The notes beneath the pieces were generated by a model, which saw nothing but the letters and a program-made list of their open reading frames with translations, ran no database searches and was not told the origin of the DNA. Positions 45,353 to 53,602 of a DNA stretch of 64,000 bases are shown piece by piece. Both the position numbers and the translations under genes were made by a program. The stretch's first letter is position 1. Each line of letters opens with the position of its first letter. Source of the stretch: Gryllotalpicola ginsengisoli DSM 22003 (GTDB taxonomy: Bacteria; Actinomycetota; Actinomycetes; Actinomycetales; Microbacteriaceae); assembly GCF_000419445.1 (NCBI RefSeq), contig NZ_AULK01000001.1, positions 558,001 to 622,000 on the forward strand, read 5' to 3'.

Positions 45353-46448
45353 AGTCCCGCCCGCGCCCGTCGAGCGCGAGGGTGACCAGTTCGTCGATCA
45401 GCGCCGGGTAGGGCAGCCCGGAGGCCTCCCAGCACTTCGGGTACATCGAGATCGGCGTGAAGCCGGGCATGGTGTTGATCTCGTTGATCACCCAGCCGGC
45501 CTCGGTCAGGAAGAAGTCGACGCGCGACAGGCCCGCGGCGCCGATCGCGTCGAAGGCGCGCACCGCGAGCGACTGCATCTCGGCCAGCTCCGCCTCGGTG
45601 AGGGGCGCCGGGCAGACCAGCTCGACGCCGGCCCCGCCGAGGTACTTGCCCTCGAAGTCGTAGAAGTCGCGGCCGGTCACCACGACCTCGCCGGCGACGG
45701 ATGCCCGGGCCGGCTGCCCCGCGCGGCCGCCGAGCACCGCGATCTCGATCTCCCGCCCGACGACGCCCGGCTCGATGAGCGCCTTGGTGTCTTCGGCGAG
45801 GGCGGTCTCGACGGCGGCGGCGAGCTGCGAGGCATCCGTCGCCTTGGCCACGCCGACGCTCGAGCCCGCCCGGGCCGGCTTGACGAACACGGGGTAGCCG
45901 AGCGCGGCCGCCGCCTCGCGCACCGATCCCGGGTCGCCGCGCCACTGCTCGCGGGTGATCGTCGCCCACGGGGCGACCGTGAGCCCGGACTGGGCGAAGA
46001 CCGTCTTCATGAAGTGCTTGTCCATGCCGAGCGCGCCGGCGAGCACACCGGAGCCGACGTAGGGCAGGTCGACCAGGTCGAGCATGCCCTGCACCGTGCC
46101 GTCCTCACCCCAGGGCCCGTGCAGGATCGGGAAGACCACATCGACGGGCACGTGGCGGCGCAGCCCGGAGGCATCCGTGACGGCCAGCGCGTGACTCGTC
46201 GCGTCTTCCGGCCACTCGACGCGGGTGCCGTTCGGCAGGATCTCCGGCATCGCCGCCGGGTCCATCGCGTAGTCGGCCGGGTCGCCGGAGGCGAGCACGT
46301 AGGCGCCGTCGCGGGTGATCCCGACAGGGATCACGTCGTATTTGTCGGGGTCAAGCGCCCCGAGCACTCCCCCCGCCGTCGCGCAGGACACCGAATGCTC
46401 GCTGGAGCGCCCGCCGAAGAGGAGAGCGAGTGCGAGCTTGCGAGTCAT
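45351..46448 (-). CDS. ddl: D-alanine--D-alanine ligase
   Basis: Makes the D-Ala-D-Ala dipeptide of peptidoglycan, 365 residues, ATP-grasp fold. It starts MTRKLALALLFGGRSSEHSVSCATAGG; HGPWGEDGTVQGML and the final INEINTMPGFTPISMYPKCW are typical. The gpsA-ddl order is usual in Actinobacteria. Here the ddl start lies 98 nt inside the gpsA 3' end. Confidence 0.95.
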   Translation of the reverse strand: MTRKLALALLFGGRSSEHSVSCATAGGVLGALDPDKYDVIPVGITRDGAYVLASGDPADYAMDPAAMPEILPNGTRVEWPEDATSHALAVTDASGLRRHVPVDVVFPILHGPWGEDGTVQGMLDLVDLPYVGSGVLAGALGMDKHFMKTVFAQSGLTVAPWATITREQWRGDPGSVREAAAALGYPVFVKPARAGSSVGVAKATDASQLAAAVETALAEDTKALIEPGVVGREIEIAVLGGRAGQPARASVAGEVVVTGRDFYDFEGKYLGGAGVELVCPAPLTEAELAEMQSLAVRAFDAIGAAGLSRVDFFLTEAGWVINEINTMPGFTPISMYPKCWEASGLPYPALIDELVTLALDGRGRD

Positions 46449-47481
46449 CGGTGGTCCTTTCGCCCTGGGGCTCGTCGTCGGTGGTGAGGTGCGGCGCGAT
46501 GTCCTTCGGCTCGAGCGTACCGGCGAGCACCTGGTGCACCTGCTCGACGATGGGCATGTCGACGCCGCGCGCCCGCGCGAGGGCCAGCACCGGCGCCACC
46601 GACGCCAGGCCTTCGGCCGTCTGGTCCATCTGCTTGACCACCTCGTGCAGCGCGTAGCCCTGTCCGAGCAGCCGGCCGGCCGTGTTGTTGCGCGACAGCG
46701 GCGACTGGCAGGTGGCGATGAGGTCGCCGAGGCCGGCGAGGCCGGAGAGCGTCTCGGGCTGCGCGCCGTACGCGACGGCGAAGTCGGTCATCTCGACCAG
46801 TCCGCGGGTGATGATCGACGCCTTCGTGTTCTCCCCGTAGCCGACGCCGTCGACGATGCCGATGGCGACGGCGATGAGGTTCTTCAGCACTCCGCCGAAC
46901 TCCGTGCCCACGACATCCGTGTTGACGAAGCTGCGGAAATAGCGGTTGGTCGCCACGCTCGCGACCGCCTGCGCGGTCTCCAGGCTCTCCGAGGACACGA
47001 CGGCCGCGGTCGGCTGCTCCTTCGCGATCTCGAGGGCGAGGTTCGGGCCGGATGCGACGGCGATGCGCTCGGGTCCGAGCTGCAGCACCTCGGCGATCAC
47101 CTCGCTCATGCGCAGGTTCGTGGACCGCTCGACGCCCTTCATCAGGCTGACCACCGGAACGTCCGGCGGCAGCATCGGGCGCAGCACCGCCAGGTTGTCG
47201 CGCAACGCCTGGCTCGGCACCGCCAGGTACAGCTGCTCGACACCCCTGACGGCGTCCTTCAGGCTGCTGGTGGCCGTGATCGTGCGCGGCAGGTTGATGC
47301 CGGGCAGGTACTTGGTGTTGCGGTGCGTCTCGCGGATCTCGCGGGCGATCTCGGGGCGCCTGGCCCACATCGTGACCTGCGCGCCGCCGTCGGCGAGGAC
47401 CTTCGCGAAGGCGGTGCCCCAGTTGCCCGAGCCGAGCACCGCCACGCGCCGCGTCCGCTTCGGCGGGGTCTTAGGACTCAA
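46351..47481 (-). CDS. gpsA: NAD(P)-dependent glycerol-3-phosphate dehydrogenase
   Basis: Supplies glycerol 3-phosphate for phospholipids, 376 residues. It has GSGNWGTAFAKVLAD, the catalytic Lys regions SLMKGVE and GGVLKNLIAVA, and ATCQSPLSRN. The conserved protein ends around LEPKDIAPHLTTDD; another 30 or so basic, Arg-rich residues follow and are encoded entirely within the first 98 nt of ddl. Its start overlaps the plsC stop by 11 nt. Confidence 0.94.
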   Translation of the reverse strand: MSPKTPPKRTRRVAVLGSGNWGTAFAKVLADGGAQVTMWARRPEIAREIRETHRNTKYLPGINLPRTITATSSLKDAVRGVEQLYLAVPSQALRDNLAVLRPMLPPDVPVVSLMKGVERSTNLRMSEVIAEVLQLGPERIAVASGPNLALEIAKEQPTAAVVSSESLETAQAVASVATNRYFRSFVNTDVVGTEFGGVLKNLIAVAIGIVDGVGYGENTKASIITRGLVEMTDFAVAYGAQPETLSGLAGLGDLIATCQSPLSRNNTAGRLLGQGYALHEVVKQMDQTAEGLASVAPVLALARARGVDMPIVEQVHQVLAGTLEPKDIAPHLTTDDEPQGERTTDDSQARTRSPLRRALQRAFGVLRDGGGSARGA

Positions 47482-48217
47482 AGCGGCCGGTCTCCTTCTG
47501 GCCCTGCTCCACGGGGTCCCACCGGCCGGCGGGCGCCTTCTGCCCGCGCAGCTCCTCGAGCTGGGCGGTGATGGCGGCCATGATCTTCTCCGTGGCCTCG
47601 GCGAGCACGTGCTGGTCGATCGGCCGGCCCTCGAACTCGGAGAGGTCGACGGGCTCGCCCACGGAGAAGTCGATCGTCTTGCGCGGGAACAGGCTGACCT
47701 TCTTGGCGTAGCGGCCCATCAGCTGCTGCGTGCCCCAGTGCGCGACGGGGATCACGGGGATGTGCTGCTCGAGGGCGATGCGCGCCGCGCCGGTCTTGCC
47801 GCGCATCGGCCACATGTCGGGCTCGCGGGTGAGGGTGCCCTCGGGGTAGACGACGACGATCCCCTGCTTCTCGACCAGTTCGTGGGCCGCGGCGAGCGGC
47901 GACGCCGCACCGGCGGCCGTGCCGGTGCGCTCGACCGGGATCTGGCCGCTGCGGCGCAGGAACCATCCGACCACCGGGATCTTGAACAGGCTCGCCTTCG
48001 CCAGGAAGCGCGGCTGCCGGCCCGCGCGGAACAGCATCATCCCGACGATCACGGGATCGATCTCGCTGTAGTGATTCGGCGCGATCACATACGCGCCGCG
48101 CGCCGGGATGCGCTCGGGGTGGGCGACCCGGAACTTGACGCTGCCGCCGAGCAGGCCGAAGCACACGAGCGCCATCAGCCAGAAGATCGACGGCCGATGG
48201 GTCTCCTTCAGCGCCAC
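47471..48217 (-). CDS. plsC: 1-acyl-sn-glycerol-3-phosphate acyltransferase (PlsC family)
   Basis: Acylates lysophosphatidate at the membrane, 248 residues. It has the acyltransferase signature APNHYSEIDP (H-x4-D) and the later VVYPEGTLTREP box. One N-terminal hydrophobic segment anchors it. It sits in the row murA-plsC-gpsA-ddl and the product feeds CdsA. Stop overlaps gpsA start. Confidence 0.92.
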   Translation of the reverse strand: MALKETHRPSIFWLMALVCFGLLGGSVKFRVAHPERIPARGAYVIAPNHYSEIDPVIVGMMLFRAGRQPRFLAKASLFKIPVVGWFLRRSGQIPVERTGTAAGAASPLAAAHELVEKQGIVVVYPEGTLTREPDMWPMRGKTGAARIALEQHIPVIPVAHWGTQQLMGRYAKKVSLFPRKTIDFSVGEPVDLSEFEGRPIDQHVLAEATEKIMAAITAQLEELRGQKAPAGRWDPVEQGQKETGRFES

Positions 48218-48224
48218 CCGCGCC

Positions 48225-49592
48225 TCACCCTTCGATCACGAAGTCCGCGCCGAGCTGGCGCAGCTTCGTGATGAAGTTCTCGTAGCCGCGCGCGATGATG
48301 CCCACGTTGCTGACCGTCGAGCGGCCCTGCGCGCTGAGCGCCGCGATGAGGTGGCTGAATCCGCCGCGCAGGTCGGGCACGACCACGTCGGCCGCCTTCA
48401 GCTCGGTCGGGCCGACGATCACGGCGGAGTGGTTGAAGTTGCGCTGGCCGAAGCGGCACTCGGCGCCGCCGAGGCACTCGCGGTGGATCTGGATCTGGGC
48501 GCCCATGTCGACGAGCGCGTCGGTGAAGCCGAAGCGCTGCTCGTAGACCGTCTCGTGCACGATCGACACGCCTTCCGCCTTGGTCAGCGCGACCACGAGC
48601 GGCTGCTGCCAGTCGGTCATGAAGCCCGGGTGCACATCCGTCTCGATGATGACCGGCTTGAGCTTGCCGCCCGGGTGGTAGAAGCGGATGCCGTCGTCCT
48701 GGATCTCGAACGCGCCGCCGACCTTGCGGAACACGTTGAGGAAGGTGAGCATCTCCGACTGGCGAGCCCCGCCGACGAAGATGTCGCCCTCGGTGGCCAG
48801 CGCCGCGGCCGCCCAGCTGGCCGCCTCGTTGCGGTCGAAGAGGGCGGTGTGGCTGTATCCGTCGAGCCGGTCGACGCCCTCGATGCGGATGACGCGGTCG
48901 GTGTCGACCGAGATGATGGCGCCCATCTTCTGCAGGATGTTGATCAGGTCCATGATCTCGGGCTCGACGGCGGCGCCGCGCAGCTCGGTCGTGCCCTTGG
49001 CGCGCACGGCGGTGAGCAGCACCTGCTCGGTCGCGCCGACGCTCGGGTAGGGCAGCTCGATCTTCGCGCCCTTGAGCCCGTTCGGCGCGGTGAGGCGGAT
49101 GCCGTTCGGCTGCTTGTCGACGACCGCGCCGAAGCGGCGCAGGCCCTCGAGGTGGAAGTCGATCGGCCGGTCGCCGATGCGGCAGCCGCCCAGGTCGGGG
49201 ATGAACGCCTCGCCGAGCCGGTGCAGCAGCGGACCGCAGAACAGGATCGGGATGCGGCTGGAGCCCGCGTACGCGTCGATCTCGGCGAAGTGCGCGCTCT
49301 CGACGTTGGACGGGTCGAGGATCAGCGTGTCCTCGCCGACGTTCGTGACCTTCACCCCGTGCACCTCGAGCAGGCTGCGCACGATCCGCACGTCGCTGAT
49401 GATCGGCACGCTGCGCAGCTCGCTCGGCGTCTCGCCGAGCAGCGAGGCGACCATCGCCTTGGTGACGAGGTTCTTCGCGCCCTTCAACTCGATGCGGCCC
49501 CGCAGGGGTCGTCCGCCGTTGATCGTGATCCGTTCGGCCGAGAGGCCGACGCTGGCGCCTGCCGCCTGCGCGTCTTCGAGGAGGGTGTTCAC
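48225..49592 (-). CDS. murA: UDP-N-acetylglucosamine 1-carboxyvinyltransferase
   Basis: First committed step of peptidoglycan synthesis, 455 residues. It has the substrate-binding Lys in LKGAKNLVTKAM, the active-site Cys in LGGCRIGDRPIDFHLEG (the fosfomycin target; Cys, not the Asp of mycobacteria) and DLRGGFSHLIAAL. The GTG start at 49592 lies 11 nt after the leuD stop. The ribosome binding site is weak. Confidence 0.93.
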   Translation of the reverse strand: MNTLLEDAQAAGASVGLSAERITINGGRPLRGRIELKGAKNLVTKAMVASLLGETPSELRSVPIISDVRIVRSLLEVHGVKVTNVGEDTLILDPSNVESAHFAEIDAYAGSSRIPILFCGPLLHRLGEAFIPDLGGCRIGDRPIDFHLEGLRRFGAVVDKQPNGIRLTAPNGLKGAKIELPYPSVGATEQVLLTAVRAKGTTELRGAAVEPEIMDLINILQKMGAIISVDTDRVIRIEGVDRLDGYSHTALFDRNEAASWAAAALATEGDIFVGGARQSEMLTFLNVFRKVGGAFEIQDDGIRFYHPGGKLKPVIIETDVHPGFMTDWQQPLVVALTKAEGVSIVHETVYEQRFGFTDALVDMGAQIQIHRECLGGAECRFGQRNFNHSAVIVGPTELKAADVVVPDLRGGFSHLIAALSAQGRSTVSNVGIIARGYENFITKLRQLGADFVIEG

Positions 49593-49603
49593 TTCGCTGG
49601 TAC

Positions 49604-50206
49604 CTACTGGGCTTTCACTGGGAGGGTTCGGGGCCGCCAGCTTTCGCGGCGGGACTCGAATTCGGTGATCTGCGATTCGTTTCGCAACGTGAGGCCGATG
49701 TCGTCGAGGCCTTCCATCAGACGCCACCGAGTGTAATCGTCGATCTCGAAAGGAACGGCAATGCCCTCGGCGCGTACTTCGCGTGAAACGAGGTCGACGG
49801 TGAGTTCCATTCCCGGCTGCGCATCGATGGCCGCCCAGATGCGCTCGACGGCATCTTCGGGCACCACGGCGGTGAGCAGCCCCTGCTTGCCCGCGTTGCC
49901 GCGGAAGATGTCGCCGAAGCGCGGGCTGATCACAGCGGTGAAGCCGAAGTCCCGCAGCGCCCACACGGCGTGCTCGCGGGAGGAGCCGGTGCCGAAGTCG
50001 GGGCCGGCGACGAGGATCGTCGCGTTCTGGAACGCCGGCCGGTTCAGCACGAAGTCCGGGTCCTGCCGCCACGCGTGGAAGAGCGCGTCGTCGAAGCCCG
50101 TCTTGGTGACCCGCTTGAGGAACTGGGCGGGGATGATCTGATCGGTGTCGACGTTCGACCGCTTCAGCGGCGCGGCGACCCCAGTGAGCACGGAGATCTT
50201 CTGCAT
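49604..50206 (-). CDS. leuD: 3-isopropylmalate dehydratase small subunit
   Basis: With LeuC it isomerises isopropylmalate in leucine synthesis, 200 residues. It begins [32 protein letters not shown] and has [14 protein letters not shown]. The ATG shares one base with the leuC stop (TGATG). The end of the gene lies close to murA, so the leu operon may read into it. Confidence 0.95.
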   Translation of the reverse strand: MQKISVLTGVAAPLKRSNVDTDQIIPAQFLKRVTKTGFDDALFHAWRQDPDFVLNRPAFQNATILVAGPDFGTGSSREHAVWALRDFGFTAVISPRFGDIFRGNAGKQGLLTAVVPEDAVERIWAAIDAQPGMELTVDLVSREVRAEGIAVPFEIDDYTRWRLMEGLDDIGLTLRNESQITEFESRRESWRPRTLPVKAQ

Positions 50207-51675
50207 CAGGCACCCACCTTCACGTCCACGGGGCCGCGGCTCGCGGCATCCGTCTCAAGATCCCATGGGCTCGACAGCGTGCCCCTGATCGCCGTCGCGG
50301 CGGCGACCAGCGGCGAGACCAGGTGCGTGCGCCCGCCCTTGCCCTGCCGGCCCTCGAAGTTGCGGTTGCTGGTGGAGGCACAGCGCTCCCCCGGCGCGAG
50401 CTGGTCGGGGTTCATGCCGAGGCACATCGAACAGCCGGCGAAGCGCCACTCGGCTCCGAACTCCTGGAACACCTTGTCGAGACCCTCCGCCTCGGCCTGG
50501 ATGCGCACCCGCGCCGACCCCGGCACGACCATGACGCGCACCCCGTCGGCCTTCTTGCGGCCTTCGATGACGGATGCGAAGGCGCGCAGGTCTTCGATGC
50601 GGCTGTTGGTGCACGAGCCCATGAACACGGCATCGATGCGGATGTCCTTCATCCGGGTGCCGGGCTCGAGGTCCATGTACGCGAGCGCGCGCTCGGCGGC
50701 GGCGCGCTCGTTGGGGTCGGCGATGGCCGCCGGGTCGGGTACGGCGTCGGAGAGGGAGACGCCCTGGCCCGGGTTGGTGCCCCAGGTCACGAACGGCTCG
50801 AGCGCGTCGGCGTCGATGTCGACCTCGGCGTCGAAGACGGCGCCCTCGTCGGTGGCGAGCGTCTTCCAGTACTCGACGGCGGCATCCCAGTCGGCGCCCT
50901 GCGGCGCGTGCGGGCGGCCCTTGAGATACGCGAAGGTGGTCTCGTCGGGGGCGACCATGCCGGCCCGCGCCCCGGCCTCGATCGACATGTTGCAGATCGT
51001 CATCCGGCCCTCCATGGAGAGCGAGCGGATGGCGCTGCCGCGGTACTCGAGCACGTAGCCCTGCCCGCCGCCGGTGCCGATCTTCGCGATCACGGCGAGG
51101 ATGATGTCCTTCGCGGTGACGCCCGGCCGCAGCGTGCCCTCGACGTTGATCGCCATGGTCTTGAACGGCTTGAGCGGCAGCGTCTGCGTGGCCAGCACGT
51201 GCTCGACCTCGCTCGTGCCGATGCCGAACGCCATGGCGCCGAACGCGCCGTGCGTGGAGGTGTGCGAGTCGCCGCACACGACGGTGATGCCCGGCATGGT
51301 GAGCCCGAGCTGCGGCCCGACGACGTGCACGATGCCCTGCTCGAGGTCGCCGAGGGAGTGCAGGCGGATGCCGAACTCCTCGGCGTTGCGCCGCAGGGTC
51401 TCGATCTGCGTGCGGCTGGTGAGGTCGGCGATGGGGCGGTCGATGCCGACCGTGGGGGTGTTGTGGTCTTCGGTCGCGATCGTGAGGTCGGGCCGGCGCA
51501 CGGGGCGGCCCGCCTGACGCAGGCCGTCGAAGGCCTGCGGGCTCGTGACCTCGTGCACCAGGTGCAGGTCGATGTAGATGAGGTCGGGTTCGCCGCCCTC
51601 GCCCTTCACGACGAGGTGGTCGGCCCAGACCTTCTCGGCGAGGGTGCGCGGTGCGGACGCGGTGGTATCGGTCAT
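50206..51675 (-). CDS. leuC: 3-isopropylmalate dehydratase large subunit
   Basis: An aconitase-type 4Fe-4S enzyme, 489 residues. Iron-sulfur Cys residues lie in [12 protein letters not shown] and [12 protein letters not shown]. It starts 18 nt after AGGAG. A leucine-rich leader peptide and stem-loop precede the gene, which suggests control by leucyl-tRNA supply. Confidence 0.95.
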   Translation of the reverse strand: MTDTTASAPRTLAEKVWADHLVVKGEGGEPDLIYIDLHLVHEVTSPQAFDGLRQAGRPVRRPDLTIATEDHNTPTVGIDRPIADLTSRTQIETLRRNAEEFGIRLHSLGDLEQGIVHVVGPQLGLTMPGITVVCGDSHTSTHGAFGAMAFGIGTSEVEHVLATQTLPLKPFKTMAINVEGTLRPGVTAKDIILAVIAKIGTGGGQGYVLEYRGSAIRSLSMEGRMTICNMSIEAGARAGMVAPDETTFAYLKGRPHAPQGADWDAAVEYWKTLATDEGAVFDAEVDIDADALEPFVTWGTNPGQGVSLSDAVPDPAAIADPNERAAAERALAYMDLEPGTRMKDIRIDAVFMGSCTNSRIEDLRAFASVIEGRKKADGVRVMVVPGSARVRIQAEAEGLDKVFQEFGAEWRFAGCSMCLGMNPDQLAPGERCASTSNRNFEGRQGKGGRTHLVSPLVAAATAIRGTLSSPWDLETDAASRGPVDVKVGA

Positions 51676-51726
51676 CGGTGCTCGAACTCCTATGCTTCGG
51701 ATGGCTCAGCCCAACACGAGACTCCG

Positions 51727-51764
51727 CGACGGGGATGGCCTGATGAAACTAGGCCCCGTCGCGG
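51727..51764 (-). promoter_or_regulatory. Stem-loop overlapping the end of the leu leader peptide
   Basis: On the minus strand CGCGACGGGG pairs perfectly with CCCCGTCGCG, and CCT/AGG continues the stem inside with a small bulge. No U-run follows directly, so control by occlusion or by an alternative structure is more likely than simple intrinsic termination. Confidence 0.55.
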
Positions 51765-51784
51765 CGGCTAAGGAGGAGCTGCAC
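51749..51784 (-). CDS. Leucine-rich leader peptide before leuCD
   Basis: An 11-codon ORF from GTG: MQLLLSRRDGA then TAG, with three consecutive Leu codons (CTC CTC CTT). TAGCCT at 51801-51806 is a suitable -10, giving a leader transcript of about 130 nt. The end of the ORF forms one arm of a strong hairpin. This arrangement is that of a leader peptide for attenuation or translational control. Confidence 0.6.
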   Translation of the reverse strand: MQLLLSRRDGA

Positions 51785-51800
51785 TACCGGCACGGTCCCG

Positions 51801-51806
51801 AGGCTA
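51801..51806 (-). promoter_or_regulatory. -10 element for leuCD
   Basis: TAGCCT on the minus strand, directly next to the terC stop; predicted start about 9 nt before the leader GTG. Confidence 0.4.
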
Positions 51807-52799
51807 TCACCCTCGCTCGCGGGCGCGCAGGCGGGCGAGGCTGGCGACGGTGGCGGCGGCCATGGTGACGATGATGACCCCGAGCGAGGTCCAGGTGGAG
51901 ATCTCCGGCGCCCAATGGATGCCGTGGCCGCCGTTGATAAAGGGCACCTCGTTCTCGTGCATCGCGTGCAGCACGAGCTTGACGCCGATGAACGCGAGGA
52001 TCACCGCGATGCCGTATTTGAGGTACTCGAGCTTCTCGAGCAGGTGGCCGAGCAGGAAGAACAGTTGCCGCAGGCCCATCAGGGCGAACACGTTCGCCGA
52101 GAAGACGAGGAACGGGCTCGTGGTGATGCCGAAGATGGCCGGGATCGAGTCGAGGGCGAAGAGGAGGTCGGTGGTGCCGAGCGAGATGAAGACGAGCACC
52201 ATCGGCGTGAAGACCCGCCGGTCGGCGACCACGGTGTGCAGCCTGTTGCCGTCGTAGACGCCGCCGATGCGCAGGTGGTGGCGCAGCCAGGCCACCAGCG
52301 CGCTGTCCTTGCTCTCCTCCTGCTCGGCCTCCTTCTGCTCGCTCTCGGTCGCCTGCCGGATGGCCGTGTAGAGCAGGAACGCGCCGAACAGGTAGAAGAT
52401 CCAGCTGAAGTTGGCGATCAGCGAGGCGCCGAGCACGATGAACACGCCGCGGAAGACGAGGGCGACGATGATGCCGACCATCAGCGCCTCCTGCTGGTAC
52501 TTCGGCGGCACGGCGAAGCGCGCCATGATCAGCACGAAGACGAAGAGGTTGTCGACCGACAGGGAGTATTCGGTGAGCCAGCCGGCGATGAACTGCCCGG
52601 CGTGCTCGGGGCCGCCGACCGCCCACAGGGCGAGCGCGAACAGCAGGGCGAGGCCGACGTAGAAGCCGACCCACAGCCCGCTCTCCTTAGCGCTCGGCAC
52701 GTGCGGGCGCAGATAGGCGAGGGTGAGGTCGGCGGCGAGGATCAGCACGAGGACGGCGTAGCTGGTCAGCTCGAACCAGAGGGGGAAGTCGAGATGCAA
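51807..52799 (-). CDS. TerC family integral membrane protein
   Basis: A 330-residue protein with about nine membrane helices. Acidic metal-binding residues lie in two repeated helices: TEYSLSVDNLFVFV and LLFALDSIPAIFG. TerC/Alx proteins export manganese or other divalent ions, or serve exported enzymes. TTG 52799 with GAAAGG 6 nt upstream fits the family start (LDFPLWFELTSY). The preceding yybP-ykoY riboswitch strongly supports a manganese role. Confidence 0.9.
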   Translation of the reverse strand: MHLDFPLWFELTSYAVLVLILAADLTLAYLRPHVPSAKESGLWVGFYVGLALLFALALWAVGGPEHAGQFIAGWLTEYSLSVDNLFVFVLIMARFAVPPKYQQEALMVGIIVALVFRGVFIVLGASLIANFSWIFYLFGAFLLYTAIRQATESEQKEAEQEESKDSALVAWLRHHLRIGGVYDGNRLHTVVADRRVFTPMVLVFISLGTTDLLFALDSIPAIFGITTSPFLVFSANVFALMGLRQLFFLLGHLLEKLEYLKYGIAVILAFIGVKLVLHAMHENEVPFINGGHGIHWAPEISTWTSLGVIIVTMAAATVASLARLRARERG

Positions 52800-52825
52800 C
52801 GGATGCCTTTCGGGGTCGCTGGGCG

Positions 52826-52930
52826 GCTCCGAAAGTCTCTCCCGCACCGCTCCTGCGATGCCCCGCGCCCGGGCCGAGCCGAGTCGGGCCGTGATGACGA
52901 GCGCGCTGTTGCGGGATACTCCCCTTCGCT
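52826..52930 (-). promoter_or_regulatory. yybP-ykoY (manganese) riboswitch upstream of the TerC-family gene
   Basis: On the minus strand the conserved 5' segment GAAGGGGAGTA and the 3' segment GAGAGACTTTCGG are present. The outer stem CGAAGG/CTTTCG closes the element, and an internal CTCGTCATCACGG stretch lies between. This is the known element in front of terC/alx and mntP genes. A TACGCT -10 (52937-52942) places the transcript start at its edge. Expected effect: expression when Mn2+ is high. Confidence 0.8.
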
Positions 52931-52936
52931 GCCCCC

Positions 52937-52942
52937 AGCGTA
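52937..52942 (-). promoter_or_regulatory. -10 element for the riboswitch-terC transcript
   Basis: TACGCT on the minus strand about 8 nt upstream of the riboswitch. Confidence 0.4.
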
Positions 52943-52972
52943 GCCGACGTACCGGATGTCGGCGGCCGGGCC

Positions 52973-52978
52973 TACTCT
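52973..52978 (+). promoter_or_regulatory. -10 element for the leader ORF and GNAT gene
   Basis: TACTCT with a 6-nt spacer to ATG 52985, the start of the 9-codon leader ORF. Confidence 0.45.
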
Positions 52979-52984
52979 TCGGGC

Positions 52985-53014
52985 ATGGACGCGATGCAGG
53001 CGGCGGAGTCGTGA
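52985..53014 (+). CDS. Nine-codon leader ORF coupled to the GNAT gene
   Basis: MDAMQAAES then TGA. The ATG sits 6 nt after a TACTCT -10, so it is likely read as a leaderless start. Its TGA overlaps the GNAT GTG as GTGA. The ORF holds a GCGGAG ribosome-binding-type sequence for the GNAT start, so the peptide may exist only to deliver ribosomes by re-initiation. It is too short for family recognition. Confidence 0.45.
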   Translation: MDAMQAAES

Positions 53015-53592
53015 CGGCGCGCGAGATCCGGCCGCTCGCGCCGCAGACCTGGGATGCCTTCGCGGCGCTCGTCGAGAAGCACAACGGCATCTTCGGCGGA
53101 TGCTGGTGCTGCAGCTTCCACGGCGACACGCCGACCACGGTGAAGGCCGGACACGACGGGCGCACCCTGAAGCGTCTCTTCGTCGAGGAGGGCGCCGCGC
53201 ATGCGGCGCTCGTGTTCGAGGGCGACGCGGCGATCGGCTGGGCGCAGTACGGCTCCCCCGCCGAGTTGCCGAACATCTACCACCGCAAGGAGTACGCGGC
53301 GAACGTCGTCGACCCCGCCCGGTACCGCATCACGTGCTTCTTCGTCGACCGGGACCACCGCCGGTCCGGCGTCGCACGGGACGCCCTGGCCGGCGTGCTG
53401 CAGCTGGTCGCGGCGGCGGGCGGCGGCTCGGTCGAGGGCTACCCGCAGAACGACCCGGAGAAGAAGATCTCGGCATCGTTCCTGTACAGCGGCACCCGGT
53501 CGATGTTCGAGGCCGAGGGATTCGAGTACGTTCGACCGCTCGGCACGAAGCGGCAGCTGATGCGGCGCGAGGTTGAGGCGCTCAGCCGGTAG
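53011..53592 (+). CDS. GNAT family N-acetyltransferase with CWCCSFH motif
   Basis: A 193-residue acetyltransferase. It starts TAREIRPLAPQTWDAFAALVEKHNG and has a Cys-rich GGCWCCSFHGD at about residue 30, followed by the acetyl-CoA motif DRDHRRSGVARDAL. This subfamily is common in actinobacteria and its substrate is unknown. The GTG start is coupled to the 9-codon leader ORF. Confidence 0.8.
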   Translation: MTAREIRPLAPQTWDAFAALVEKHNGIFGGCWCCSFHGDTPTTVKAGHDGRTLKRLFVEEGAAHAALVFEGDAAIGWAQYGSPAELPNIYHRKEYAANVVDPARYRITCFFVDRDHRRSGVARDALAGVLQLVAAAGGGSVEGYPQNDPEKKISASFLYSGTRSMFEAEGFEYVRPLGTKRQLMRREVEALSR

Positions 53593-53602
53593 CTCTCCCG
53601 CC

